Below the pieces are notes generated by a model, which worked only from the letters and a program-made list of their open reading frames with translations, did no database searches and was not told where the DNA came from. Below are positions 36,206 to 44,927 of a DNA stretch of 64,000 bases, in pieces. This DNA comes from Pseudocercospora fijiensis CIRAD86 (Eukaryota; Ascomycota; Dothideomycetes; Mycosphaerellales; Mycosphaerellaceae). How positions within the stretch are numbered: position 1 is the first letter of the stretch; every line of letters starts with the position of its first letter. A program made the position numbers and the translations under genes. Location of the stretch: assembly GCF_000340215.1 (NCBI RefSeq), contig NW_006921538.1:2108001-2172000 (forward strand). The letters run 5' to 3'.

Positions 36206-36767
36206 TGGAGCCGGAGCCAGAGCCAGAGCCAGAGCCAGAGCCAGTAGAGCCGTATGGATTTGGCGAGCCGTAGCCAGAGCCAGTAGAGCCGTATGGATTT
36301 GGTGAGCCGTAGCCAGCTGGACTTGAAGGCACTGTTGGTGTTATTGGGCTCGGTGGAGTTCCGCCACTAGAGCCGTAGCTAGCGGGACTGGGAGGCAATG
36401 ATGGGTTCACTGGGGTCGATGGAGTATCTCCATAGCCAAGTGGAATGGCAGGCTTTGATGGGCTTACTGGAGTAAGATTGGGTGGTGATGATGAACCATA
36501 GCCAGCTGGACTGTCAGGGATTGACGGGCTTGCTGGGCTCGGTGGAGTTCCGCCGTAGGTAGAGGGGCCGGATGGGCTTGCTGGGCTCGGTGGAGTTCCG
36601 CCGTATGTAGAGGGGCCGGATGGGCTTACTGGGCTCGGTGGAGTTCCGCCGTATGTAGAGGGGCCGGATGGGCTTTTTGGATTCCCGTTATCATCACGGA
36701 CCTTGACAACTGGGCCCGCGAAGACTGAGGCGCTGAAGAGCGCGGCGATCAAAGTTGCAGTGTGCAT
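35478..36767 (-). CDS. Secreted protein with three LysM domains and a repeat-rich stalk
   Basis: An intronless frame of 429 residues with a signal peptide ([18 protein letters not shown]). Residues about 30-235 are low complexity: three tandem 16-residue units ([16 protein letters not shown] type), two [13 protein letters not shown] units and a long Ser-Gly run. Three LysM domains follow: [16 protein letters not shown] with [12 protein letters not shown] (about 247-293), [16 protein letters not shown] (about 316-363) and [16 protein letters not shown] (about 374-420), each with flanking Cys. LysM domains bind chitin. Three-LysM secreted proteins such as Ecp6 and Mg3LysM shield chitin from plant recognition. 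The long stalk is not typical of those effectors, so a wall-associated or surface role is also possible. Confidence 0.88.
36080..36690. repeat. Coding mini- and microsatellites in the LysM gene
   Basis: On the plus strand, a 6-nt period of gccaga/gccgga type runs about 36,080-36,245 (encoding Ser-Gly). Two near-identical 39-nt units lie around 36,246-36,325. Three 48-nt units lie around 36,530-36,680. All keep frame. Confidence 0.85.
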
Positions 36768-38125
36768 GGTGATGAAGGTGAGCTCCGCTCGATCGAAAGA
36801 ATATGCCGATATGCCGGCAAGGATTTATTGCTGGTTGTCTTGTGCGATTTTGCGTGAATGAAGTGTGTTGTTGGTTAATGAGTGACAGGTAACGAATGAC
36901 TAGAAAAACAGAACGTGTAAGCAGAGGCGGAGCAAGAGTCAGGTTTGACTGCGTACCTGGATTTAATTATATATCGCACGTCTACAATTCCAGCGATCTT
37001 TCGAAGCTAACAGATCTCCTGCGTCGGCCCTACAGGTTAGCCCATGCGTTCTAACAACCTCCTCACTAGGTCTCTCCTGCCGTACCTTCCGGTTCCGGAT
37101 TAATGTCGCCAAATACCAAAAATGGTCGTTCTTGGCCGCGCCGTCGGACGTTCAGTAGGCGCTTGTCAGGTATGATCGAAACTGAGCGAGTTTGCCAAAG
37201 GAGAGCGTTAGCTTGTCGCAAGCTTGCGGCGTGTTTGAAGACAATAATCTATATTAGAAGGAAGAGGAGATTCAGAAAGGCGGAAGTGGAAAGGGTGCAC
37301 TGTTAGCAGCCTAGCGCTGGCTAATCTCGGGATTAGTGAAGTTCATGGGATAATGGACTGGGGCACCTGGAGAGTGACCGGGTTTAGATGACCGTATTTC
37401 AGCACGGTGCAGCACAACACGTGCCTCTTTCGACGCTCGAGCACTCCAAATGAACTTCTATTTGATGCTGCAGAACACTCCTGGGAACTCACATCTCAGC
37501 ATCGTTGTTTTGCTGCGTAGAGAAACATGGGATGCGCTTGAATACGATCCTACGCGGGACTTATCTACCAGATGGCCACGCAAGCGTATCCTCGATTTGG
37601 CTTGTCTCCTCGTTCTATCCATGCTTGGGATTGTTCTTGACAGATATATAACAGCTCATTCAGTTTCACTGCTTAAGATAGACACCATTCTGTCACTACT
37701 AAGAACTAGGAAGAACACCGAACCTCGTCAAAACGGAATGTCGGGGGTGAGAGAGGCACACGGGGAGGAACACTGTTTGATCCACTCGCAATGTCCCACC
37801 GCCGCAATGTCTTGACATCTAACCTCTCAAAAGCAAACAATGAAGCCACCTGAATACAACTTACATGAGACCTAGATGCGTTTGACTCTGTGATCCAGCC
37901 AGCTGGAAGATTCACCACCGTAGAAAGGGGTTAGAGTGCCCATGGACTCATTACTGTTTTGATCAACCTATCAACAACCAGGGAGGCGTACCGACGAGGA
38001 CAGGGCCGATACTGATAGGCTTACGTTGCGAGCGAGTGATTTCAAGGACAGGCTTGGAAGTTGGATACGCATAGACTGGCATAGTTGCATTATTACCTAG
38101 CCTCACTCGCAGGGGCAAGACCATA
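36768..38125. other. Intergenic, no supported gene
   Basis: 1.36 kb upstream of the LysM gene, whose promoter it contains. The open frames here (37,103-37,306 and 37,450-37,815) lack conserved features. A MITE starts immediately after. Confidence 0.5.
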
Positions 38126-38305
38126 CACCCTGATTAAGCGAGATAGCGGACGGGGGTAATCCCCGTAAGCGGCAGTTAGCTCAAAAACGTTAGATGTAAA
38201 CTTGTTAAAGGTGCGGATAGCTCCTTTAGGTAGTACACTAGCTTCTATCAGTTAGATCCTATTCTTAGAAACTACCCCCTTCCGCTATCACGCTTAATCA
38301 GGGTG
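38126..38305. mobile_element. MITE with 33-bp terminal inverted repeats and TA target duplication
   Basis: A 180-bp element flanked by TA on each side (38,124-38,125 and 38,306-38,307). Its ends are inverted repeats of 33 bp (38,126-38,158 and 38,273-38,305) starting CACCCTGATTAAGCG, with 2 mismatches. The interior has no coding capacity. The TA duplication and perfect termini fit a non-autonomous Tc1/mariner or pogo superfamily element. It is not visibly RIP-mutated, unlike the block at 1-6.4 kb. Confidence 0.88.
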
Positions 38306-38307
38306 TA

Positions 38308-38774
38308 TTTCATTTCCACTCTAAGTTCTTCTTCTTGATAATTTAGTTCGACGGTCAGCAGTTCTGATTCCTGAACGTTCGGCGCTCGCGTAGAGGTGAT
38401 TGTTGAAAACTTAACCTTTGAGATACGAGCTGGTTGGGCTTGCGTCTTATTTACAGCTTCGGCTCGAATTGCCCCTGAGTGATGCTCGTATATTGCTTGT
38501 AGTGGTGGAGGGACCTGGCCCTACCGTATAATTATATCAGCTGCCTCGTTTCCAAACAAGTCTATACGATGGTTGGGAGGTCGCTTGTCCGTTGATGGAA
38601 TATCGAATCTTGAACTGCTGAGCAACGCACTTGAACTTACAAACAAGCTACAGAGGTTCTCGAAGCTGGCTGATAATACGAATTGCGGATTTGCATATGT
38701 TCTCTTGTAATAGCTTCTTGCTGGGCGAGATCAAGCCCTCGAGCGCTGACCTCTTGCATCCACCATTTAGAAGC
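38308..38774. other. Intergenic, nothing recognised
   Basis: About 470 bp between the MITE and the SDR stop codon. No gene or repeat visible. Confidence 0.5.
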
Positions 38775-39593
38775 CTATGCGGCGACAGGCAGCATCGACA
38801 AAGTACCACCATCAATAATGATCTCATGGCCAGTCAAGAACTTGCTCCTCATAGCAAACAAATACGCCTCCGCACAATCGTTAGGAGCACCAAGTTCACC
38901 AACAAGCGTCGACCTCGCGAATTTCTCCCTGACTTCCTTCCATCGAGCGTCCAACATCTCCGTATTGATAGCACCAGGCGTGACAAGATTGACTCTGATA
39001 GGTTTCAGATCGATAGCCAAACATCGGCTCAGCCCCTCGACGCCAGCGCCAACCAGTATAAGAGAGCTCATTCCGGGCTGAGGCCGCTTGACGAGAATGC
39101 CCGATGTCATCGTTAAGGAGCTCTTTGTCGAGACACTGATGTATTGTCCCGGATACTTGGCGATATGCTTGGCGACCATGAGTGGCATGATCAGTCTCAA
39201 AGTCTGTGCTGATGGGTCGATGGCTGTGGTAGCTGTCACTTCGTCGAGCTTGACGGGATCCCATCGTGCTCCGGCAGTGCTGACGATGTGGTCCAAAGGT
39301 CCGCCTGTGAACTTGACGGCTTCGTCAAGGACAAGTTTGATATTGGCCTCGACGGTATCGGCGGATGAGAGATCTGCAGATATGCCGGATACCTTGCTAT
39401 CGGGATAGAGGGACTGCAGTCGTGAGATTGCTTTCGAGACCTTGTCTTGAGACGAGGATGTAACAAAGACTTGGCTGTTGACTGCGATCGCTCCAGAAGC
39501 TACTGCAAATCCAATGCCTGAAGTGCCACCAATCACCAGGATTCGTGATGAAGCAAGCGCCTCCATGTGCGGAGTGTCGATGCGTTTGGTCAT
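38775..39593 (-). CDS. Short-chain dehydrogenase/reductase-like protein lacking the Tyr-x3-Lys pair
   Basis: About 272 residues from the ATG at 39,593; the frame extends upstream only from a GTG. The N-terminal Rossmann motif is clear (ILVIGGTSGIGFAVASG). The middle has the NAG-like STAGARWDP, and the C-terminal half has IRVNLVTPGAINTEM and LTGHEIIIDGG as in classical SDRs. Where active enzymes have Tyr-x3-Lys before the helix xxVEGL, this protein reads LILVGAGVEGL, so both catalytic residues are replaced. A set of fungal SDRs shares this trait, and they may bind NAD(P) without classical catalysis. Substrate unknown. Confidence 0.82.
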   Translation of the reverse strand: MTKRIDTPHMEALASSRILVIGGTSGIGFAVASGAIAVNSQVFVTSSSQDKVSKAISRLQSLYPDSKVSGISADLSSADTVEANIKLVLDEAVKFTGGPLDHIVSTAGARWDPVKLDEVTATTAIDPSAQTLRLIMPLMVAKHIAKYPGQYISVSTKSSLTMTSGILVKRPQPGMSSLILVGAGVEGLSRCLAIDLKPIRVNLVTPGAINTEMLDARWKEVREKFARSTLVGELGAPNDCAEAYLFAMRSKFLTGHEIIIDGGTLSMLPVAA

Positions 39594-40091
39594 GGTAGGA
39601 TAGATCGTGTCCAATTGATGAAGTGTGGCCGCATCTCGACTTCGTGGCACAAGACATCCTGCCTTTATGTGTCTGGCTTTTCATTTTGAAACGTGCGGTG
39701 TATAGCTGCTCGTCGTTGTTCCTTCATATGCAGTCGGAACGGCAATAGGACATTGTGGCTCCTGTCCCGACTGAACTTTGTAAGCTGACCGATGGAAGTG
39801 TGCGAAGGATTACTATTCTCCACATTAAGGGCGTAGAAGTGGTATCTTCAACGACCACCGGCAATCCACGAGACGGCACAAACATGTCGCCGTTCGCCGA
39901 TGTATCGTTTGTGAGAGCTACGTTCAGCTGGTTCAGCTGCAAGTTTGGGCTGTCTTCGCGGGCAAGATCCGGCCCAGTATTCCTCCTGGCGCAGTACGTG
40001 GTTTCAGCTGGCGAAGCAAACGAAGATTGGTCGACATGGAGCCGGCTGCGGGAATATAAAAGCGTTGCACGTTCTATCAAGAAAAGCACTT
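39594..40091. other. Intergenic between IDO 3' end and SDR promoter
   Basis: 498 bp between two minus-strand genes. No gene or repeat visible. Confidence 0.5.
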
Positions 40092-41642
40092 TCAATGAAC
40101 AAAGATCCTCTTCCTATCCCAGTCGCGATCTTGACACCACTTTTCCACCTCTTTGTCAAGCTTCTCATAGCTGTCGTACACATTGTTCATCATCTCGTTG
40201 ACACTTTTACCTTGCGCCTCCCTATCTGGTCCATCGACTGTCTCCCAGATAGATCTCATGAGCTCCATGACCGCGAATAATTGATTAGGTAGCCATGTGA
40301 CAATCGGACTCCCTCCAGTAGCAGTCGGATGGGAACTGCGCCTGATGATGTACTCGCGCGCAAAGAGCCAATGCCGCCAGCGAAAGCTTCGCACATGTTC
40401 CAACAGACGCAGATACAAGACCTTGGTCTGAAGATCTTTCAAGCAGTACTCTTTGACACCGATCTCCTCCGCACGAGATCGCACATAGGCAAGGAAGTCT
40501 CGGTGTGGTTTCGGCCTGTATCCGCGGAAGTCTTTCAGAATCTCGGTGAGTGGATTTTGAGGCATTGGGATTTGAAGCAGCGAGTCCAGCAATGGAATGA
40601 TGGCATCATTTGCACCAGACTCGCCACGAAAGTACTGTGGTTTATTTCCGTCGACACCTTCGTACACGACACCATTGGGAAAGAACGGCTGGTTTGTGAT
40701 GCCAAAAATGAAAGTCCGATAGCTGATGTAGTCCTTTGGTCGTGACTGGTTCCACATGCCCTCCATGGAGTCTTCGATTACGCGCATGGTGTTGAGGAGA
40801 AGCTCGAAGGCGTCATTGACAGTGGAGCTGCCGGTATCTGCCGCCACGGCATCAAGCATCTGCACAGCGCCCTGTATGAGCGGTCCGGTGTGCTTGACCA
40901 TATCAACGTGAGTTAAGATGAAGCCAGCCTCCGAAGAGCTTGGGTCAAGGCCCTTTTCAAATGCTCTGATCAGACGTAGGTTGCTATATTCGGATGCGCC
41001 GATGGCAGAGTTGGAAAAGCGATAATTGAATAAAGCATAGCCGGCAGCGTACGCCAAGAACGCTGGCACATCGAGGCTGTTACGCTGTTAGTTGATGCAT
41101 CCGAGCTAGATTTCTGCCGATACCTACAGCTTGGCACACTTGACAAGCGGACCAGCGATTTCTTTGGGAAGCAGCTCACGGCCAGTTCCGTATGTGCCAT
41201 CGATGTTCCACTGCTTCCAACAAGGCTCAAGTAGATAGGCGGATGCCAGAAAAGAGTAGTCTCTAAAGGCGGCAGAGACGGCAGTCAGGTCAGGCTTGCC
41301 ATCCGAGGCAATGAGGTTGTCAATCTCATGGTTCAAGTCAGGCAATGCTTTCTGCTCGTCGATCATGGGGCCAAGCTTGTATGTAGCCAGCAGTCCAGGG
41401 GTGCCATCAAGTTTTTCAATTGGCATATCGTCGCATAGTTTCTGGAGTGGAGCAAAAACGGAAGGAAGCTCGACCTTTGGCGTCTGCAAAGGTAAGAAGC
41501 CATTCTGTGTTGTGATGGTGAAAGGATCCAGAGAAGGCGGGAGAGTAGCCGGATCAGCATGGATATGCTGAAATACCGTGGCAGTATTGGTCACCTTGAC
41601 CTTATCATCATGGTCGGTGCCACCGCTGAGGTAAGGACTCAT
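40092..41642 (-). CDS. BNA2: Indoleamine 2,3-dioxygenase
   Basis: Heme enzyme that opens the indole ring of tryptophan to N-formylkynurenine, the first step of the kynurenine route to NAD. Two exons: 41,642-41,128 and 41,076-40,092, with a 51-nt intron from gtaggt to aacag containing ctaac. The joint reads CAKLLDVPAFLAYA, as in the family. The product is about 499 residues. Diagnostic blocks are FRDYSFLASAYLLEP, NYRFSNSA, FIFGITNQPFFPNGVVYEGV, YFRGESGANDAIIPLLDSLL and SFRWRHWLFAREYI, whose RHW region holds the proximal heme His, then THPTATGG-like HPTATGGSPI. The frame upstream of the chosen ATG starts only at a TTG but is rich in Arg/Ser, so a longer targeted form cannot be excluded. Confidence 0.95.
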
Positions 41643-42428
41643 GTTGCTAAGGGAACGAAGGGCGGGTGGGGAGAAGTGAGATGAAGTTGAAAAGGCTTGG
41701 CGAAAGCCACGTGAGACAAAGAACAATATCAGATGGCCTTGCGAAAGGGCTCCAGATCTGTGTTTTGAGGGAAAAGAAAGAGAGTGAAATCTGGAGAAAA
41801 GCTGCCCTTATGTATCTGGTGGCCGGAATTTGCGCCTGAAGTCTGGCATTTCCATTATCGCAGGTTTGCAAGATAACGTTTCCTATTGGTCTGGCCGGAA
41901 CATATGCGCGGTGGGGAGAGAGCGATAGCAGCGCGGATTGACCGCCTGATCACAATCCAAGGGATTAGGATGATGATTAACACCAAGACAGAGATGGAGA
42001 AGTGTTGAACTGCATCCAAGGTGGGTGTGAAAGGCCAGGACGTTGTTGTGAACGACGACCTGAGCACAACTGGCGCAGCGACAGCGAGTCTCATCCGGAA
42101 TGGGAGGCGGCGGTGGCGGCGGCGGCGGCGGTCAGGCCTGCGTATGACGGGGTGTACAGTTTCAGGTAGCCACAAGCATGTGCCAGCAATCCGAGGCAGC
42201 TTGCCTTCTTGAACATCGGAATGAGGTTGAGATGTAGAGTTTGCAAGGTGTGGCATCACGGTCACGTGACCCAAGACGGAATCGAAGGAATCATTGGGGC
42301 GTGGTCCAGGATATGTCGTATAGTAGTGATGCATATCGTAATTGGATGTCTCTCAGCCTGATCACGGGACGTCCCGGTATGTTGAACGGGTCTGCATGAT
42401 ACTCCAAACACGCTCGAAGAATCGAGCC
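41643..42428. other. Upstream region of IDO; GGC repeat and E-box palindrome
   Basis: Contains the IDO promoter. Other visible items are a GGC-rich trinucleotide run at about 42,105-42,131, a 12-bp E-box palindrome at 42,260-42,271 and a palindrome CGGGACGTCCCG at about 42,365-42,376. No coding gene is supported. Confidence 0.6.
42260..42271. promoter_or_regulatory. CACGTG E-box in a 12-bp palindrome
   Basis: GGTCACGTGACC is a perfect palindrome around CACGTG, the site of fungal bHLH factors such as Cbf1 and Pho4. The flanks (GTCACGTGAC) match the Cbf1-type preference. It lies about 620 bp upstream of IDO. Binding is inference. Confidence 0.45.
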
Positions 42429-42456
42429 TGGACGAGCGCACTTCCGAACTCGTCTA
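42429..42456 (+). other. Hairpin 1 of array
   Basis: Stem GACGAG/CTCGTC, extended by a G-T and a T-A pair, around apical CGCACTTCCGAA (42,437-42,448). Confidence 0.75.
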
Positions 42457-42482
42457 AGGCAGCCAATGGTAATGAGCAAGAC

Positions 42483-42513
42483 TGAGTAGCGAACACTTCC
42501 GGACGCTGGCTCA
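42483..42513 (+). other. Hairpin 2 of array
   Basis: Inner stem AGCG/CGCT plus a T-G pair. Past a bulged G comes TGAG/CTCA. Apical sequence AACACTTCCGGA (42,492-42,503). Confidence 0.7.
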
Positions 42514-42580
42514 AGTATGCTCGGGACGCAGAGGTATAACTCAGGGAATAGCTCTAAAAGCGTTCTTCGCAGTAAGGGAA

Positions 42581-42611
42581 GATTTGGCCAACTCTTCCGG
42601 AGGCACAAATC
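42581..42611 (+). other. Hairpin 3 of array
   Basis: Stem GATTTG-GCC / GGC-A-CAAATC: nine pairs with one bulged A. Apical sequence AACTCTTCCGGA (42,590-42,601). Confidence 0.75.
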
Positions 42612-42623
42612 CGATCATATCAG

Positions 42624-42651
42624 CTGACAGCAACACTTCCGGAGCTGCCAG
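42624..42651 (+). other. Hairpin 4 of array
   Basis: Stem CTGACAGC / GCTGCCAG, seven pairs and one A-C mismatch. Apical sequence AACACTTCCGGA (42,632-42,643). Shares its stem core with hairpin 7. Confidence 0.75.
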
Positions 42652-42704
42652 GCTTGTGAGAGGCGAAGCACAGCAAGAAGCATCATCGTTCAGGTACGGA
42701 ACCA

Positions 42705-42734
42705 TTGGTAGCCAACACTTCCGGAGGCATCCAA
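42705..42734 (+). other. Hairpin 5 of array
   Basis: Stem TTGG-TA-GCC / GGC-AT-CCAA: seven pairs with a 2x2 internal loop. Apical sequence AACACTTCCGGA (42,714-42,725). Confidence 0.7.
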
Positions 42735-42839
42735 ATTATCCGCATCGGGGTACTGTGACCTGGCAGAGACAGGTACGCAGTGTAAAGGGCGGAGGTACGC
42801 GCTGGGTGCGGATGGTCGTTTCCGCCTTGGAGATGGGTT

Positions 42840-42865
42840 TGAGGTGAGCACTTCCGAACACCTCA
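42840..42865 (+). other. Hairpin 6 of array
   Basis: Perfect 7-bp stem TGAGGTG/CACCTCA around apical AGCACTTCCGAA (42,847-42,858). Confidence 0.8.
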
Positions 42866-42915
42866 CCCTTGGCCGCCTGCGACGTTCATGGCGACGGAAC
42901 CAGATCCAAGCATGT

Positions 42916-42947
42916 TTCTGACAGCAACACTTCCGGAGCTGTCAGAA
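42916..42947 (+). other. Hairpin 7 of array
   Basis: Perfect 10-bp stem TTCTGACAGC/GCTGTCAGAA around apical AACACTTCCGGA (42,926-42,937), the longest stem of the set. Confidence 0.85.
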
Positions 42948-43602
42948 TGGGTGTTGGGTTGACAAAAATGTGCTCTTTGCGAACAGAAGATGCTATCCTC
43001 TACACTGATAAGAGTTTTCACCGACCATCACGGTGGTCTGGGCTAGCATGGACCACCTCTTTTCTCCGCAGAACATCTTCTGCACTTGATTAAGCCCGTC
43101 CTCTCGTCGACTTCATGCCTCTGCTTTCGAATGAACGCCGTCGCCGTCGCCGTCGCCGTTGCGCATAATGCGTTGGAGCGGCCTTTTCGGGCGAGTGGCT
43201 CGTCGCATGGAACCTCGAGATACGCAGCCTTCGCAAGCGTCGGATAGGGAATGAGGAGCCATAGTCGAAAGATGTAAGTCCAGAAGTCCGTAGAAGATTA
43301 GTAATGAGTTTGACGACGACAAGATGAACAATAAGTTATCGGCGTCGATGTCGTGTGCAAAACGAGGAGAAGAAGCTGAGCCGTCAGCTTCAGCCTCGGC
43401 AAACTTCTCCACTCACTCCCTCCCATTGCCAAGAACATCCCAGGCTTCATGACAACACCTCCTCTCACAGTCACCAGTCTCAAGCCACCTATCAATGACA
43501 AGAGCCATTCTCAAGATCCAGAAACACAGAACCGTCATCACAACTCCCCTGAAAAAGTCCTTCTTCACTCCCTCACAAATCAGGAACAACAGCACAACAA
43601 TG
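42948..43602. other. Region between hairpin array and GFA gene
   Basis: Holds a GCAGAA-CATC-TTCTGC hairpin near 43,069-43,085 that lacks the shared 12-mer, and a GCCGTC repeat at about 43,135-43,160. The last part is the promoter or leader of the GFA-domain gene. A 99-codon minus frame (43,113-43,412) begins at GTG and has no supporting feature. Confidence 0.5.
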
Positions 43603-44087
43603 GCAACCAAAGCCCCGCCGATCATCGCAACCAGAACATCCCAATGTCTCTGCAAATCGATCAGAATCGAAGTCACAGGACAAGACAAAGGCTCCGTGCT
43701 ATGCCATTGCAATAACTGCAAGCAAACCTCCGGAAGCTCATTCATGCACAATCACAGATTCACGAAATCCGAGGTTAAAGTCCTCGAGGGCAAGAATCTT
43801 TTGAAAGCGTACAAGGACTCTGACACGAAGAGTGGGAATACGCTATCGCGGTACTTTTGTGGGAATTGTGTAAAGTCGCATTTTGACTCGTTTGTCTGGT
43901 TCTTCGGGTGCTGATTTTGCATGTGTAGGGATCGTCGCTTTATTTGACGAATTCTGCGATCAAGGGCTTTGTGGCTTTACACTGTGGGAATCTTGAAGGG
44001 ATGAAAATGAGGCCTATAATGGAGTTGTTTCCGGAAGACAAACCGAGCTGGATTGGAAATGTCTTGGAGGAGAAGGCCAGGCTATGA
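43603..44087 (+). CDS. GFA/CENP-V domain protein (glutathione-dependent formaldehyde-activating family)
   Basis: Two exons: 43,603-43,869 and 43,929-44,087. The 59-nt intron runs from gtaaag to tgtag, and the joint CGNCGSSLY rebuilds a family motif, giving about 141 residues. Zinc-binding cysteines are visible in CLCKSI, CHCNNC and CGNC, with the C-terminal KGFVALHCGNLEG. Relatives either condense formaldehyde with glutathione or have unknown substrates. The frame is open back to an ATG at 43,495, which would add 36 residues rich in Lys, Arg, Ser and Thr with no acidic ones (a possible mitochondrial presequence). I prefer 43,603 for its strong start context (acaATGGC). Confidence 0.88.
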
Positions 44088-44651
44088 GATAGCGGTCCAG
44101 TACATGATGAGCATGACGGCAGTGATAGAAGCACTTCATCGTCGAATCCGAGATCTGAGTGTCCATCACGTGCACTTGTTGGTAGACACGCTCGCGATGC
44201 GAGGCTGCGATATGGATGTAGAGTTTGATGAAGCTGATATGAGCTTGGCTTGGCACGGTCAACGTCACTTCTTCAGGCATCAAAGCATCACAGCGATCCA
44301 AGTCGGGATGACAACATGCAAGAAGTAGACAAACAGTCCGATCAAAAATCGTTCGAGGAAGAGAAAATGAAGTGGCTGGTCAATGGTATTTTGTTCCGAA
44401 GCCAAAGGTATGCATGTGGGGAGTCCCACAATGAACGGGACGAAGCAATGATCTTTTCTAGTTACACCACCAAGAATATAACGCTAACTCCAGACCACCA
44501 TCTACAATCGCCGCCGATGCCCGTTCCGTATTTTGATCATGCCGACAATCTCAACTTCAGCCTGGGATGCAGTGGTCAGCAAGAAGAACAGTGATACACC
44601 CGTTCTCAGAAAGTCTTACTTACCATCATGTCATTCTTTTTCAAAGGCCGT
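44088..44651. other. Convergent intergenic spacer
   Basis: 564 bp between the GFA gene and the next minus-strand gene's stop. No supported gene or repeat. Confidence 0.5.
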
Positions 44652-44927
44652 TCACCCCTTCTTTGGAGTCTTCCACCCCAACTTCTCACATGCCGCACAA
44701 TCTTGCTGCGTCTTCGGGTCCCAAATCTTGCCACCCCAGCATTTCTTGAGAGCACAACCAGCCTTGTTCTTGGTCTCCTCGGTCGCGTCTTTCGCCATCG
44801 CTCCAGAGTTTTGCCAGGCGACCATACAGGCGTCAGTTACGTCAACGCCGTTGGGTGTGTGGGCTGCGTTCTCGAAAGCAAACGCAGTTGCAGCAAGAGT
44901 GAGGAGGGCAAGGAACTTGAATTGCAT
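44652..44927 (-). CDS. Small secreted cysteine-containing protein (effector candidate)
   Basis: An intronless frame of 91 residues. Signal peptide MQFKFLALLTLAATAFAF, mature chain of about 73 residues with five Cys (DACMVAW, AGCALKKCWGG, QQDCAACEK) and a basic end. Small size, secretion and cysteines fit a fungal effector, and the odd number of cysteines leaves one unpaired or dimer-forming. There is no recognised family. The function is inference from these features. Confidence 0.75.
   Translation of the reverse strand: MQFKFLALLTLAATAFAFENAAHTPNGVDVTDACMVAWQNSGAMAKDATEETKNKAGCALKKCWGGKIWDPKTQQDCAACEKLGWKTPKKG

Larger units (their letters stand above)
42429..42947 (+). ncRNA. Array of seven stem-loops with a conserved 12-nt apical sequence (candidate structured RNA)
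   Basis: Seven hairpins, all in the same orientation, carry the apical 12-mer AACACTTCCGGA (four exact copies) or a variant: AACTCTTCCGGA, CGCACTTCCGAA or AGCACTTCCGAA. Each is flanked by inverted repeats that pair to make stems of 7-10 bp. Most stems have unrelated sequences that still pair, although hairpins 4 and 7 share a stem core. Within the 12-mer, C3 and G10 can pair to leave a hexaloop (A/T)CTTCC. Positions 2 and 11 change together between A/G and G/A. Spacing between centres is irregular (about 40-135 nt). There is no coding frame here. It sits between IDO (minus) and the GFA-domain gene (plus). The type is tentative, since a DNA-level role is possible. Confidence 0.6.

Noticed and set aside
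36040..36273. Plus-strand frame encoding a Glu-Pro repeat
   Set aside because: It is the antisense reading of the Ser-Gly run of the LysM gene, a shadow of the 6-nt repeat.
42437..42937. ACTTCCGG as an ETS transcription-factor site cluster
   Set aside because: The core matches the animal ETS consensus in reverse, but fungi lack ETS factors, and this would not explain the paired flanks.
42429..42947. Hairpin array as CRISPR, tRNA cluster or simple tandem repeat
   Set aside because: Spacing is irregular and stems differ, unlike CRISPR repeats. There are no tRNA A/B boxes or cloverleafs. Only the 12-nt tip is shared, unlike a tandem repeat unit.
43113..43412. 99-codon minus-strand frame between the hairpin array and the GFA gene
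   Set aside because: It starts at GTG and contains a Gly-Asp run that is just the translation of the GCCGTC repeat; no other support.
44020..44045. TTTCCGGAAG near 44,030 as an eighth hairpin of the array
   Set aside because: It lies in the coding exon of the GFA gene, lacks the AACACTTCCGGA context, and its pairing is only four bases.
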